This document shows, in pieces, positions 35,749 to 45,883 of a stretch of DNA of 64,000 bases. This DNA comes from Bacteroidales bacterium (lineage in GTDB: Bacteria > Bacteroidota > Bacteroidia > Bacteroidales > UBA3824), in contig JAEERW010000014.1 of NCBI GenBank assembly GCA_016286055.1, positions 20,721 to 84,720 on the forward strand, given 5' to 3'. The notes below the pieces were generated by a model, which searched no databases, was not told the DNA's origin, and saw only the letters and a program-made list of their open reading frames with translations. A program made the position numbers and the translations under genes. The number at the start of each line of letters is the position of its first letter. Within the stretch, counting starts at the first letter, position 1.

Positions 35749-36747
35749 ATGAATCAAACAGCAGAAAATATCAAAGAATTAAACGAAAGAATCAATCGCG
35801 AAAGCGCGTTTATCGACTTGGTTAACAACGAGATGAGCAAGGTGATTGTTGGTCAGAAACAACTTACCGAGGGTCTTCTCATAGGATTGCTTAGCAACGG
35901 ACACGTTCTATTAGAGGGCGTTCCAGGTTTGGCTAAGACTTTGGCAATCAAAACTTTGTCGCAAATTATTAAATCTAAGTTCAACCGTATACAGTTTACG
36001 CCCGACCTTCTGCCTGCCGACTTGCTCGGTACTATGATTTACTCGCAAAAAAGCGAGGAGTTTGTGGTGAAGAAAGGTCCTGTGTTTGCTAACTTTATCC
36101 TTGCCGACGAGATCAACCGTAGCCCCGCAAAGGTTCAGTCAGCACTTTTGGAGGCTATGCAGGAGCATCAGGTGACAATTGGAGAGGAGACCTACAAGTT
36201 AGATGATCCCTTCCTCGTACTTGCAACACAAAACCCTATCGAACAAGAAGGAACATATCCGCTTCCCGAGGCGCAGGTAGACCGTTTTATGCTAAAAATC
36301 ATAGTTAACTATCCTAAGAAAGACGAAGAGAAACTCATTATCCGTCAGAATATTACGGGCGAGTTTCCCAAGCCTGACCAAATACTCACATCTGAGGACA
36401 TCATCAAGGCTCGTGAGTTGGTAAAGGAGGTTTACATCGACGAACGCATTGAAAACTACATAGTTGACATTGTTTCTGCCACTCGCAACCCCGAACTGTA
36501 CGGCTTGGCTAAGTTTAAAGAGTTGATAAGTTACGGTGGTTCGCCCCGTGCAGGCATAAGTCTTGCCAAGGCTACCAAGGCTTACGCATTTATCAAACGC
36601 CGTGGCTATGCTTTCCCCGAAGATGTGAAATCTATTTGCCACGCAGTTCTTCGTCACCGTATAGGTCTTACATATGAGGCTGAGGCTCAGAATATTACAA
36701 CAGAAGAAATTATTTCTGAAATCCTCAACACCATCCCCGTTCCGTAG
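35749..36747 (+). CDS. MoxR-family AAA+ ATPase (BatI-like)
   Basis: 332 residues. Walker A LEGVPGLAKT, Walker B ILADEINRSPAKVQSALLEAMQE, the sensor ATQNPIEQEGTYPLPEAQVDRFM and the C-terminal lid SPRAGISLAKA are typical. MoxR ATPases act as chaperones for von Willebrand A-domain proteins, two of which follow in this operon (BatA, BatB). It is the first gene of an eight-gene moxR-DUF58-Bat set. Cytoplasmic. Confidence 0.93.
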   Translation: MNQTAENIKELNERINRESAFIDLVNNEMSKVIVGQKQLTEGLLIGLLSNGHVLLEGVPGLAKTLAIKTLSQIIKSKFNRIQFTPDLLPADLLGTMIYSQKSEEFVVKKGPVFANFILADEINRSPAKVQSALLEAMQEHQVTIGEETYKLDDPFLVLATQNPIEQEGTYPLPEAQVDRFMLKIIVNYPKKDEEKLIIRQNITGEFPKPDQILTSEDIIKARELVKEVYIDERIENYIVDIVSATRNPELYGLAKFKELISYGGSPRAGISLAKATKAYAFIKRRGYAFPEDVKSICHAVLRHRIGLTYEAEAQNITTEEIISEILNTIPVP

Positions 36748-36771
36748 TAGATTTTAATTACATTTATTGTA

Positions 36772-36793
36772 GAGACGATGATTTCATCGTCTC
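36772..36793 (+). repeat. Intergenic perfect hairpin between moxR and DUF58 gene
   Basis: GAGACGATG, 4-base loop, CATCGTCTC: a perfect 9-bp stem without a following T run. It may stabilise or process the mRNA, or belong to a dispersed palindromic repeat. Confidence 0.6.
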
Positions 36794-36818
36794 ACTTAAA
36801 ATTTCACATCGAAACAAA

Positions 36819-37685
36819 ATGGAAACCTCAGATATATTACAGAAAGTCAGGAAGATAGAAATAAAAACCAAGGGACTGTCAAACCACCTTTTTGCAGGCG
36901 AGTACCACAGTGCGTTCAAGGGTCGTGGTATGGCGTTTAGCGAGGTGCGCGAGTACCAATATGGCGACGACATCCGCAACATCGATTGGAACGTAACGGC
37001 TCGTTTTGATAGGCCCTACGTAAAGGTATTTGAAGAGGAACGCGAACTTACTGTGGTGATTCTTGCCGACGTGAGCGGAAGTACTGATTTTGGTTCTCAA
37101 ACCGCTTCTAAGCGTGACATTATCACAGAAATTGCTGCGTGTTTGTCGTTTTCAGCCATTTCAAATAACGATAAAATTGGTGTTATCCTCTTTTCCGACC
37201 GTATCGAAAAGTTCATTCCTCCGAAAAAGGGTCGTCAGCATATCTTGCGCATTATCAGAGAGTTGCTAACATTCAAACCCGAAGGCAAGGGAACCGATGC
37301 TGCCGGTGCGTTACGCTATCTTACAAGTGCTATCAAAAAACGCACTACCGCATTCATTATCAGCGACTTTATTTGTCCCGACTTTTCGGATGCGTTGCGC
37401 ATAGCCCGTCACAAGCACGACCTTCTTGCTCTTGATATTTTCGACGTTAGGGAACAGGAGATTCCAAATGTGGGACTTGTTACCATAAAAGACGCCGAAA
37501 CTGGTAAGGTTCAGATAGTTGACACATCGTCGCGTACGGTTAGGGAAACTTTCCGCCGCAATGCCGAACAACGTCGGATGCGAAACGAGGAAATTTTCCG
37601 TCACGCTGGCGTAGATTGCGCGTTTATCGCCGACAACGACGATTATGTAAAACCGCTTATAAAACTTTTTAAATCGAGGTTGTAA
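36819..37685 (+). CDS. DUF58 protein of the Bat operon
   Basis: 288 residues. The family motif GRGMAFSEVREYQYGDDIRNIDWNVTARFDRPYVK lies near residues 30-70 and is followed by a von Willebrand A-like fold with a MIDAS-type ADVSGSTDF. DUF58 proteins nearly always sit beside MoxR ATPases and VWA proteins. The exact role is unknown; presumed cytoplasmic. Confidence 0.9.
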   Translation: METSDILQKVRKIEIKTKGLSNHLFAGEYHSAFKGRGMAFSEVREYQYGDDIRNIDWNVTARFDRPYVKVFEEERELTVVILADVSGSTDFGSQTASKRDIITEIAACLSFSAISNNDKIGVILFSDRIEKFIPPKKGRQHILRIIRELLTFKPEGKGTDAAGALRYLTSAIKKRTTAFIISDFICPDFSDALRIARHKHDLLALDIFDVREQEIPNVGLVTIKDAETGKVQIVDTSSRTVRETFRRNAEQRRMRNEEIFRHAGVDCAFIADNDDYVKPLIKLFKSRL

Positions 37686-37712
37686 CTAATTAATACTTAA
37701 TTATTTAAAACA

Positions 37713-38876
37713 ATGTCGCATTATAAGGCAAAGGGAATTTCAATAATAACGGCTCTACTGTTGACAGTGGTAATAACCAACTGTGTATCAGCGCAAAATC
37801 CCGTTGCAAAAGCCTACACCGACTCTAATTTTGTGGAGTTCGGCTCTCCCGCTAAATATTCGATAGCGGTTAAGGTTAAGGGTGCTCAAAAGGTAGAATT
37901 TCCTGTTTTTCACAAGGAGATAGTTCCCGAACTCGAAGTTTTGCGCGGTCCTGAATTGGATACAGTTTATAATACTGATTTAACTGTCAGCATTATAAAT
38001 AGTTACTATATTACTTCGTTTAAAGATTCTTCTTTTACCATTCCGCAAATGCCGGTTTTGGTAAACGGCGAAATGTTGCGTACCGATTCGGTGAATATCA
38101 CTTTTACACTCTTGCAGAATATCGACAGCACTTTCTACGCTGCCATCGACACTACTAAGGCTCTAAAAATTTTCGATATAGTTGAAGTGAAGAACACTCC
38201 GTTCACCTTTGAGGAGTTTTGGCACAGGTTTGGACGCCTTATTATTATAATACTTATTGCGATGCTTGTGGCTGCGGCTATCACCTATTTCATTATCCGC
38301 AAACTCAAAAACAAGCCTATTATCCCTATCGCCAAACCCAAAGAGCCTGCGCATATCACCGCTTACCGCTTGTTAGACAAGTTGAAAGGCTCAAAACTTT
38401 GGCAGCAAGGACGTGTAAAGGATTTTTATTCTATTCTTACCGAAATATTAAAGAATTATATCACAGACCGTTACAATTGTTCTGTAATAGAAAATACATC
38501 AGAGGAGACACTCGACGAACTTAAACAGTTCCTCTCTTCAAAGGACGAGAACTATAAAAACTTCAAGACTTTGCTCGATACGGCCGACTTTGTTAAGTTT
38601 GCCAAGTTTGAGCCCCGTCCCGATGAGAACGATTTCGCCCTTTCGGTTGCATATCAGTTTGTTGACAGCACCAAGTTGATTCCTGAAATCACAACTCAGC
38701 CACCGTCAACCCGTCCTATGGTTCCTCCTCCGTTTGAGAGTAATGATACGATTATAAACAACAATATTGATTCTACACAAATAGATTCTACGGTTGATAT
38801 TAGTAATCAATCAGTTATAAATAATGATACATCATTTGATGCTGGAATATCAATAAATAATAACACCGACAATTAA
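37713..38876 (+). CDS. Bat-operon membrane protein (signal peptide, Ig-like domain, one TM helix)
   Basis: 387 residues. A signal peptide (ISIITALLLTVVITNCVSA) is followed by a periplasmic beta-sandwich (about 30-160), a membrane helix (LIIIILIAMLVAAAITYFII, about 174-195) and a cytoplasmic helical part (LDKLKGSKLWQQGRVKDFYSILTEILKNYI). The C-terminal tail is rich in Asn, Asp, Thr and Ile. The layout resembles a short BatD, and the cytoplasmic part is like the DUF4381 proteins found in this position. Probably a structural part of the Bat complex; inference from operon position. Confidence 0.8.
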   Translation: MSHYKAKGISIITALLLTVVITNCVSAQNPVAKAYTDSNFVEFGSPAKYSIAVKVKGAQKVEFPVFHKEIVPELEVLRGPELDTVYNTDLTVSIINSYYITSFKDSSFTIPQMPVLVNGEMLRTDSVNITFTLLQNIDSTFYAAIDTTKALKIFDIVEVKNTPFTFEEFWHRFGRLIIIILIAMLVAAAITYFIIRKLKNKPIIPIAKPKEPAHITAYRLLDKLKGSKLWQQGRVKDFYSILTEILKNYITDRYNCSVIENTSEETLDELKQFLSSKDENYKNFKTLLDTADFVKFAKFEPRPDENDFALSVAYQFVDSTKLIPEITTQPPSTRPMVPPPFESNDTIINNNIDSTQIDSTVDISNQSVINNDTSFDAGISINNNTDN

Positions 38877-38887
38877 AATTGACAAAA

Positions 38888-39886
38888 ATGTTTGAGTTTA
38901 CACAATTTGCATATCCTAAGGTCTTGTGGCTCTTGCTGTTGCTGGTGCCGTTGGCGGTGTGGTATTTTTTTAAACTGAAAAATTCGCATCCGGCGCTGAC
39001 ATTTAGCAATACGGGCGACTTTGGCAACAACTCCCTGTCGGTAAAAAAGATAGCGGCTTTTGCACCTTATGTTTTCAATTTTATAATAATCGCCCTTCTG
39101 ATTGTTGCCTTGGCTCGTCCTCAGAGCACTTCGAGCAACGAAACCGTAACAAAAGAGGGTATCGACATAGTTATGGCAATGGACGTTTCGGGTTCTATGC
39201 TTGCCCGCGACTTTAAGCCAAACCGTTTGGAGGCTGCCAAAAATGTAGCCGCTGACTTTATTCAGGGGCGCGAAAACGACCGTATCGGTCTTGTGCTGTT
39301 TTCAGGCGAAAGTTTTACACAATGTCCCCTCACCGCCGACAAGGCAACGCTCGTTAACCTGATGTCAGTTATCCGCGAAGGAATGATTGAGGACGGTACT
39401 GCTATCGGTCTCGGACTTGCCAACGCTGTTGCACGTCTTAAAAATTCCGACGCAAAAAGCAAAATCGTAATTCTCCTTACCGACGGCGTTAACAATATGG
39501 GCGAAATCGACCCCGTATTTGCCGCTGAAATAGCAGCACGCTATGGCATAAGGGTTTACACTATTGGCGTGGGCAAAAACGGACTTGCTCCGTTTCCCGT
39601 TCAAGATCCGTTTGGTCGTGTTTATTACGAAAATATGGAGGTTCGTATCGACGAACCTACACTTAAAAAAATATCATCTCTTACAGATGGTCAATATTTC
39701 CGTGCCACCGACAATTTCTCGCTCAAAGAAATTTACGGCGAAATCGATAAACTTGAAAAAACTAAAATGCAGACCCTTACAATGAACAAAACCCACGACA
39801 GATTTATGCCGTGGTTGTTGGCTGCTGCGGTTTTGATTGTAGTTAATATGTTAATAAAAATGACTTTGGGAAGATTTCTTCCATAA
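38888..39886 (+). CDS. batA: BatA, von Willebrand A-domain membrane protein
   Basis: 332 residues from the ATG at 38888; an in-frame TTG 9 bases earlier is less likely. N-terminal membrane segment (VLWLLLLLVPLAVWYFF) and a second one (YVFNFIIIALLIVALA), then a VWA domain with the MIDAS motif MDVSGSM and ILLTDGVNNMG, and a C-terminal membrane helix. Bat proteins were described in Bacteroides fragilis as promoting oxygen tolerance; mechanism unknown. Confidence 0.92.
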   Translation: MFEFTQFAYPKVLWLLLLLVPLAVWYFFKLKNSHPALTFSNTGDFGNNSLSVKKIAAFAPYVFNFIIIALLIVALARPQSTSSNETVTKEGIDIVMAMDVSGSMLARDFKPNRLEAAKNVAADFIQGRENDRIGLVLFSGESFTQCPLTADKATLVNLMSVIREGMIEDGTAIGLGLANAVARLKNSDAKSKIVILLTDGVNNMGEIDPVFAAEIAARYGIRVYTIGVGKNGLAPFPVQDPFGRVYYENMEVRIDEPTLKKISSLTDGQYFRATDNFSLKEIYGEIDKLEKTKMQTLTMNKTHDRFMPWLLAAAVLIVVNMLIKMTLGRFLP

Positions 39887-39898
39887 TAAAATTTTATT

Positions 39899-40927
39899 AT
39901 GTTTGATATACAATTTGCAAACAAAGAATATCTCTACGGACTGATTGCAGTGCCTGTTTTAGCAGCGTTGTTTTTGCTCTATCTTGCTAAGCGTAAGCGC
40001 GATATGCAGAAGATTGGCAACAGCGCGGTACTTCGTCCGTTGATGCCAGAATATTCAAAGGCGCGTCCTATTATTAGGTTTGCGTTTTTGACCGTTGCCC
40101 TTGCGTTTGTGATTATCGCCGCCGCTCGTCCACGTATGGGCAGCAAACTTTCGGAGGTAAAGACGCAAGGTTCTGAAATTATGATACTTTTAGACATCAG
40201 CAACTCTATGCGTGCCACCGATATGTATCCCAACCGTTTGGAAAACACCAAGAATGCAATTTCAAACCTTGTAAAAAAACTGTCGGGCGATAAAATCGGA
40301 CTTGTGATTTTTGCAGGCTCGGCGTTTGTTCAAGTTCCTCTCACGAGCGACATTCAAGCCACCGACATTTTTGTGCAGTCGGTGTCGTGCGATATGATTT
40401 CCGAACAAGGTACGGCTCTCGGCGAGGCAATCAACCTTGGTGCAAGGTCGTTTTCTACCGAGTCGGAAACCTCTAAGGCAATGATACTTATCACCGATGG
40501 CGAAAACCACGAGGCTAATCCTGACCCTGTTGCCGCCGCCAAAAATGCGTTAGACAAAGGTATAGTAACCTTTACAATCGGTATGGGAAGTCCACGAGGC
40601 ACCACAATTCCCAAATCGGAGGGCAGCAGCGAGATGATTCGCGACAAGGACGGCAACATTGTGGTATCAAAACTCGACGAACAGTCGCTGATACAGATTG
40701 CTCAGGCTGGCGGAGGTTCTTACGCCAAGGCTACCAACGGCGACTCTGGTCTCAAAGCCATTTATGAAGAAATTGGAAAAATGAAGAAAGGCGAAATTGT
40801 TTCATACTCAGAATATGACGAAAAATACGCAGTGCCCACAGTTTTGGCGCTCGTTTTCTTCATTGCCGCTTGCTTTACTTTGCAGCGCAAAAACCGTTGG
40901 ATCAATAAATTAGGCATATTCGACTAA
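39899..40927 (+). CDS. batB: BatB, von Willebrand A-domain membrane protein
   Basis: 342 residues with the same layout as BatA: two N-terminal membrane segments, a VWA domain with the MIDAS motif [12 protein letters not shown] and [14 protein letters not shown], and a C-terminal hydrophobic helix ([17 protein letters not shown]). It starts 12 bp after batA. BatA and BatB are the likely clients of the MoxR ATPase. Confidence 0.92.
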   Translation: MFDIQFANKEYLYGLIAVPVLAALFLLYLAKRKRDMQKIGNSAVLRPLMPEYSKARPIIRFAFLTVALAFVIIAAARPRMGSKLSEVKTQGSEIMILLDISNSMRATDMYPNRLENTKNAISNLVKKLSGDKIGLVIFAGSAFVQVPLTSDIQATDIFVQSVSCDMISEQGTALGEAINLGARSFSTESETSKAMILITDGENHEANPDPVAAAKNALDKGIVTFTIGMGSPRGTTIPKSEGSSEMIRDKDGNIVVSKLDEQSLIQIAQAGGGSYAKATNGDSGLKAIYEEIGKMKKGEIVSYSEYDEKYAVPTVLALVFFIAACFTLQRKNRWINKLGIFD

Positions 40928-40946
40928 CATTTTAATTGAACAGAAA

Positions 40947-41894
40947 GTGAAAAGGACATTATTCTTAATATTGATGATAACAGCCTTAACGGCAAATAGT
41001 TACGCCCAAGATGAGCGCAAGTTTGTTCGCGAGGGCAACGATTATTACTACGAACAGAAATACGACAAGGCTGAGGAACTCTATCAAAAGGCGGCTAACG
41101 AAAATTCTTCGTCGTATGAGGCTGCGTTTAACGTGGGCAATGCACGTTACCGTCAGGAAAAATATGGCGATGCGGCTTCGGCTTACAAAAGTTTGATAAA
41201 GAGTCAAACCGACCCTAAGAAACTCGCCGAATGTTACTATAATCTTGGTAACTCGCAGTTAGGCAGTTGTATGCAGATGGTAGAGCAACAAAAGTTAGAC
41301 GGTGCTATCGCAATGGCTGATTCGGCTTTGGTTTCGTACAAAAATTCCATCATCAACGATCCACGTAACCAGCAGACCAAGTATAACTACTTATATACCA
41401 AAAAGTTAATCGAGGCTCTAAAACAGCAGCAGCAACAACAACAACAACAAAATCAAGATCAAAATCAGAACCAAGACCAAAACCAAGATCAAAATCAAGA
41501 CAAGGATAATCAGAATAAAGAGCCCGATGCCGATGGTGACGGTATTCCTGACCGTGTGGAGCAGGGCGACAACCCATCGCAACCTCGCGACACCGATGGC
41601 GACGGCACTCCCGACTATAAGGACAACGACTCTGACAACGACGGCATTCCCGACTCAAAAGAGGCTGGCGACGACCCGAAGAATCCCAAGGATACCGACG
41701 GCGACGGAATGCCAGACTACCGCGACACCGACAGCAACAACAACGGAATTCCCGACAGCGAGGAGGCTCGCGCTATTTCGCAAGAAGACGCTGAGCGTAT
41801 TCTCGAAGCCATCAACAAGGCGGACGCCGAAACTCAGAAAAAGGTGAAGGAGGAGGATTCTAAATCAAAAGTTAAACACGACAAACAATGGTAA
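40947..41894 (+). CDS. batC: BatC, TPR protein with acidic Ca-binding-type repeats
   Basis: 315 residues from a GTG, chosen because it starts a complete signal peptide ([20 protein letters not shown]). TPR repeats (about 25-150) precede a Gln run and Asn/Gln/Asp spacer. Then come several thrombospondin type 3-like units of the form DTDGDGxPDxxD (about 190-275), which in other proteins bind calcium. The C-terminal tail is charged. TPRs are standard for BatC; the acidic repeats suggest periplasmic Ca binding, by inference. Confidence 0.85.
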   Translation: MKRTLFLILMITALTANSYAQDERKFVREGNDYYYEQKYDKAEELYQKAANENSSSYEAAFNVGNARYRQEKYGDAASAYKSLIKSQTDPKKLAECYYNLGNSQLGSCMQMVEQQKLDGAIAMADSALVSYKNSIINDPRNQQTKYNYLYTKKLIEALKQQQQQQQQQNQDQNQNQDQNQDQNQDKDNQNKEPDADGDGIPDRVEQGDNPSQPRDTDGDGTPDYKDNDSDNDGIPDSKEAGDDPKNPKDTDGDGMPDYRDTDSNNNGIPDSEEARAISQEDAERILEAINKADAETQKKVKEEDSKSKVKHDKQW

Positions 41895-43678
41895 CCTTTA
41901 ATTCTATACCTATGAACAGACTGATTATAGCAATCACATTACTAACAGGCATAATATCAACCGCTTACGGACAAGATGTGGCAGTTACAGCCAATGCGCC
42001 CTCAACGGTTAAATCGGGTCAGCCGTTCCGCATCGAGTATACTGTGAATGCTCAGGGTGCACAGTTGGGTCAACCCGACCTTACGGGACTCAACTATTAC
42101 GGTGCATCTACAAGTCAGAGCGTTAGTATTGTAAACGGCTATATGACAGTGAAATACTCGGTTTACTACACGGTTTCTGCGCCCAAAGCAGGCACTTATA
42201 AAATTCCACCTGTAACTGCCGAATACAACGGCAAAACCTACAAATCAAAGGAACTTGTGATTACGGCTCAGGACAATCCGCAACAAAACCAAGCACAAAA
42301 TCAAGGTGGATCGCAAAATCAGCAGCAATCACAAGCCGAAGAACAAGTTAGCGGCAGCGGAAATCTCTTTATCGATGTAAATGTCAATAAAAAAGAGGTT
42401 TACGTTGGGCAGCACATTGTTCTCTCCGCTGGTTTTTATTCGCGATACAACATTCAAGAGATAGCCGACACCAAATTGCCTTCTTATAATGGCTTTTGGG
42501 TCAAGGAGATATCCACTTCGTCGCGCATCACATTGCAACAGAAACTAATCAACGGCGTGCCTTATTCGTATGGACTTTTGCACAAAAAAGTGCTGATTCC
42601 GCAGCGAGCAGGCGACCTTGTGATTGAGCCTTACTCAATCGACTTTATTACCCGCGAAGGTTTTTGGGATAGTTACAAACGCACTGGCAAAAGTACGACT
42701 AAAACAATCAAGGTTAAGCAGTTACCTTCGCCCAAACCTGATAATTTCGGAGGTGCGGTTGGTTCGTTTAATATTTCGATGACCGCCGACAAAGAGGAGG
42801 TAAAACTCGACGACCCGCTCACAATTAAGGTAACACTCACCGGTAACGGCAACATCCAGTTGTGCGAGGCTCCCAAAGTAGATATTCCATCGGCATTTGA
42901 GGCATTTCCGCCTAAAAGCACCGAAAATATCAAAACCGACGACAATGGAATGTCGGGCACACGCACTTTCAACTATGTGGCAATTGCCCGTCAACCTGGT
43001 GAGATAACAATTCCGGCTGTGAAATTCTCGTATTTCGACCTTGCTACTAAGAGTTACAAAACAGTATCAACCAACGAGTTGACTATCAAAATCACAGGTG
43101 AGAGAGATTCCACTGCCACGGGATTTACTGGCGGTGTAATTAAATCTGACGTTGAAAACCTCGGTAGTGATATCCGTTTTATCAAGCAGGGTTTTGAGTT
43201 GAAATCTAAGAAGTTTGGATTTTTTAATTCGTTTGAATTTTGGATGATTATTTTGGTTCTTGCACTTGCCTTTACCGCCGTGATACTCCTTAGATTACAG
43301 CAAATTAAGAACAATGCAAACCTTGCCGCAGTTAAGAACCGCAAGGCGGGACGCACATCGCGCAAACGATTGAAAAAGGCGGCAGAATATATGAAACAAA
43401 ACAAGAAAGACGAGTTTTACGAGGAGGTTCTCAATGCTTTGTGGGGCTATCTCGGCGACAAACTTGAAATGCCTGCATCGGAACTTACTCGTGACAATGT
43501 GGTGGAAAAACTCGGCGACAAGGGTGTTTCTATGGATGCAGTAGAACCATTCGTAAATACCTTAAACGATTGTGAATTTGAACGTTATGCACCTTCGGGC
43601 TTGGCTCGTCCGCTTCAAGATATGTACACAAGGGCTGCCGAGGCAATAGAACAGATGGAAAACAATATTAAAAACTAA
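41888..43678 (+). CDS. batD: BatD, large periplasmic/membrane Bat protein
   Basis: 596 residues from the ATG overlapping the batC stop; the ATG at 41912 ([20 protein letters not shown]) gives a cleaner signal peptide and may be the true start. Two or three Ig-like beta domains separated by a Gln/Asn/Ser-rich linker ([17 protein letters not shown]) precede a membrane helix ([18 protein letters not shown], about 443-462) and a cytoplasmic helical region. Typical BatD, thought to be the periplasmic scaffold of the Bat complex. Confidence 0.9.
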   Translation: MVTFNSIPMNRLIIAITLLTGIISTAYGQDVAVTANAPSTVKSGQPFRIEYTVNAQGAQLGQPDLTGLNYYGASTSQSVSIVNGYMTVKYSVYYTVSAPKAGTYKIPPVTAEYNGKTYKSKELVITAQDNPQQNQAQNQGGSQNQQQSQAEEQVSGSGNLFIDVNVNKKEVYVGQHIVLSAGFYSRYNIQEIADTKLPSYNGFWVKEISTSSRITLQQKLINGVPYSYGLLHKKVLIPQRAGDLVIEPYSIDFITREGFWDSYKRTGKSTTKTIKVKQLPSPKPDNFGGAVGSFNISMTADKEEVKLDDPLTIKVTLTGNGNIQLCEAPKVDIPSAFEAFPPKSTENIKTDDNGMSGTRTFNYVAIARQPGEITIPAVKFSYFDLATKSYKTVSTNELTIKITGERDSTATGFTGGVIKSDVENLGSDIRFIKQGFELKSKKFGFFNSFEFWMIILVLALAFTAVILLRLQQIKNNANLAAVKNRKAGRTSRKRLKKAAEYMKQNKKDEFYEEVLNALWGYLGDKLEMPASELTRDNVVEKLGDKGVSMDAVEPFVNTLNDCEFERYAPSGLARPLQDMYTRAAEAIEQMENNIKN

Positions 43679-43682
43679 GACA

Positions 43683-44447
43683 ATGAAAAGGATAATATCA
43701 TACATTTTAATTGCAATTTGCTCAATATCATCACTTTTGGCACAAAACGATGATGCTTCGGCACTTTTGCAAAAGGCGAACCAATCATATTCTGACAAGG
43801 ATTACAAACTCGCCGCTGAACTTTACGAACAGATTGCTGCTCAGGGGTTTACCGCTCCTGAACTCAACTATAATCTTGGAAACGCATATTACAAAACTGG
43901 CGATTTTACGCGTGCAATTCTCAACTACGAAAGGGCTTTGAAACTCAATCCCGATTTTGAAGATGCCAAGGTAAATTTGAAATTTGCCAACGCAAGTCAG
44001 CGCGACAAAATCAACCAAGCGCAAGATTCGGCTGTGGGTGCAATCTTTGAACAATTTATTAAGAATGTGGGACTTAACCGTTGGGCGTGGTTTACAATTC
44101 TCTCTTTTGCATTGTGCTTGGGATCTTTCCTTTGGTACGTTTTCAGCACAAGCCGCAACCGTAGAAAATTGGCGTTTTCAATTGGCTGCGTTTTGGTTTT
44201 CCTAACGCTCTTTAACTTGCTCTTAGGCGTTTATAATCAGTCGCTTATCAACCAAAACAACGAGGCTGTGATTATGGAAAAAGTTGTGATGGTAAAAAGC
44301 AGTCCCGACGACAACGGCACCGACCTTTTCCGTATCAACGAAGGTTTGAAAGTGGCTGTAAAAGAGCGTTCGGGCGATTGGATCGAAATCCGCCTTACCG
44401 ATGGCCGCGTGGGTTGGATTAAATTTTCGGCACTCGAAATTATATAA
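43683..44447 (+). CDS. batE: BatE, TPR and SH3-like membrane protein
   Basis: 254 residues. Signal peptide (IISYILIAICSISSLLA), TPR units (YKLAAELYEQIAAQG; LNYNLGNAYYKTGDFTRAILNYERALKLNP), two membrane helices (about 137-180), then a C-terminal bacterial SH3-like domain (VKSSPDDNGTDLFRINEGLKV, ending GRVGWIKFS). It starts 4 bp after batD. It completes the Bat set. Confidence 0.9.
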   Translation: MKRIISYILIAICSISSLLAQNDDASALLQKANQSYSDKDYKLAAELYEQIAAQGFTAPELNYNLGNAYYKTGDFTRAILNYERALKLNPDFEDAKVNLKFANASQRDKINQAQDSAVGAIFEQFIKNVGLNRWAWFTILSFALCLGSFLWYVFSTSRNRRKLAFSIGCVLVFLTLFNLLLGVYNQSLINQNNEAVIMEKVVMVKSSPDDNGTDLFRINEGLKVAVKERSGDWIEIRLTDGRVGWIKFSALEII

Positions 44448-44449
44448 TT

Positions 44450-45883
44450 ATGACATCAACAGAAACTCAACTTATAAGTCTGTTTAAGACAAAATTTGGC
44501 GTAGAACCATCTGAAATAGAGCGACTTCCGCTGTCGGGCTCTAACCGTGAATATTACAAAATTTCATCGCCAAACGCTGTTTGCGTCGGCACTTACGGCA
44601 ATCAAGTAAAAGAAAACGAAGCATTTATTTCGTTTTCTAACTCTTTGAAAAAGGCTGAGTTGCCTGTTCCAGAAATACTTGCAGTTTCTGATGACAAACT
44701 TTATTATTTGCAAACTTTTATCGAGGGTGTTTCATTGTTTGAATACCTTGAAAAACATCGCCTTAACGATGGTTCGCCCGATAATTCAACCATAGAATTA
44801 TACAAAAAAACACTGCGTGTTTTGCCGAAATTTCAAACACAGGGTGTAAAATATATTGATTTTGATAAGTGTTTCCCACGCAAAAGATTTGATTCTCAAT
44901 CTATTATGTGGGATTTAAACTACTTTAAATACTATTTTTTAAAAACCACTCACACTGTTTTCGACGAACAGTTGTTGGAGAATGATTTTCAAACACTTAC
45001 CGAATATCTTTGCACTGCCGACAGCGAATATTTTCTCTACCGCGATTTTCAAAGTAGAAATATAATGGTAACTCCCGAAGGTAATGTAAAATTCATTGAT
45101 TATCAAGGCGGTAGAAAAGGTGCTTTGCAATACGATATTGCTTCGCTTCTCTACGACGGCAAGGCAGCAATTCCGCCAGAAGTACGTATCGAACTCCTTG
45201 ATTATTACATCAATGAGTTGAAAAAATATATAAAATTTGATGAAAAAGTATTTCGCGATATGTTTGCCGCCTTTGCCTACGTGCGCATAATGCAGGCGTG
45301 TGGAAGTTACGGCTATCGTGGATTTTTAGAAAAGAAACCGCATTTTCTTGCGAGCATTGCGCCAGCAATGAAAAATCTTAAATATCTTCTTGAATATCAA
45401 AAACTTCCAATAGAAATTCCGCATCTCGAAAAATGCCTTGTTTCGCTTACCGAATCGGAATTTTTAAAACAGTTTGAAAAGAAAAAATGCGTTTTAACGG
45501 TAACTGTGGGCAGTTTTTCGTATCGTAAGGGCTTGCCTTACGACCCGAGTGGCAATGGCGGAGGTTTTATATTCGACTGTCGCGCAATTCACAATCCGGG
45601 TCGATACGAGGAGTATAAATGCTTTACTGGCAAAGATCAACCCGTTATTGATTTCTTCGCAAAAGAGCCCGAAATGGCTGAATTTGTTTCGCTTACGCAG
45701 AGTATCGTAAAAATTTCGATAGAGAAATACATTAAACGAATGTTTGCCAATCTGTCGGTATATTTTGGATGCACAGGCGGACAGCACCGCAGCGTATATT
45801 GCGCCGAACGAATGGCTGAATTTATACGTAAAAACTATCCCGAAGTAAACGTTGTACTCATTCACCGCGAACAAGACAAATGA
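44450..45883 (+). CDS. Aminoglycoside-phosphotransferase-like kinase fused to RapZ C-terminal domain
   Basis: 477 residues. Residues 1 to about 330 form a choline/aminoglycoside-kinase-like domain: YRDFQSRN (catalytic Asp199, Asn204, His replaced by Tyr) and FIDYQGGRKG (metal Asp217). It is closest in type to AmgK-like sugar kinases. Residues about 345-477 match the C-terminal domain of RapZ: VGSFSYRKGLPYD, CRAIHNPGRYEEYKCFTGKD, and the signature FGCTGGQHRSVYCAE. In E. coli, RapZ senses glucosamine-6-phosphate and controls GlmS synthesis. A cell-wall amino-sugar kinase or sensor role is therefore attractive but inferred. It lies 2 bp after batE. Confidence 0.82.
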   Translation: MTSTETQLISLFKTKFGVEPSEIERLPLSGSNREYYKISSPNAVCVGTYGNQVKENEAFISFSNSLKKAELPVPEILAVSDDKLYYLQTFIEGVSLFEYLEKHRLNDGSPDNSTIELYKKTLRVLPKFQTQGVKYIDFDKCFPRKRFDSQSIMWDLNYFKYYFLKTTHTVFDEQLLENDFQTLTEYLCTADSEYFLYRDFQSRNIMVTPEGNVKFIDYQGGRKGALQYDIASLLYDGKAAIPPEVRIELLDYYINELKKYIKFDEKVFRDMFAAFAYVRIMQACGSYGYRGFLEKKPHFLASIAPAMKNLKYLLEYQKLPIEIPHLEKCLVSLTESEFLKQFEKKKCVLTVTVGSFSYRKGLPYDPSGNGGGFIFDCRAIHNPGRYEEYKCFTGKDQPVIDFFAKEPEMAEFVSLTQSIVKISIEKYIKRMFANLSVYFGCTGGQHRSVYCAERMAEFIRKNYPEVNVVLIHREQDK

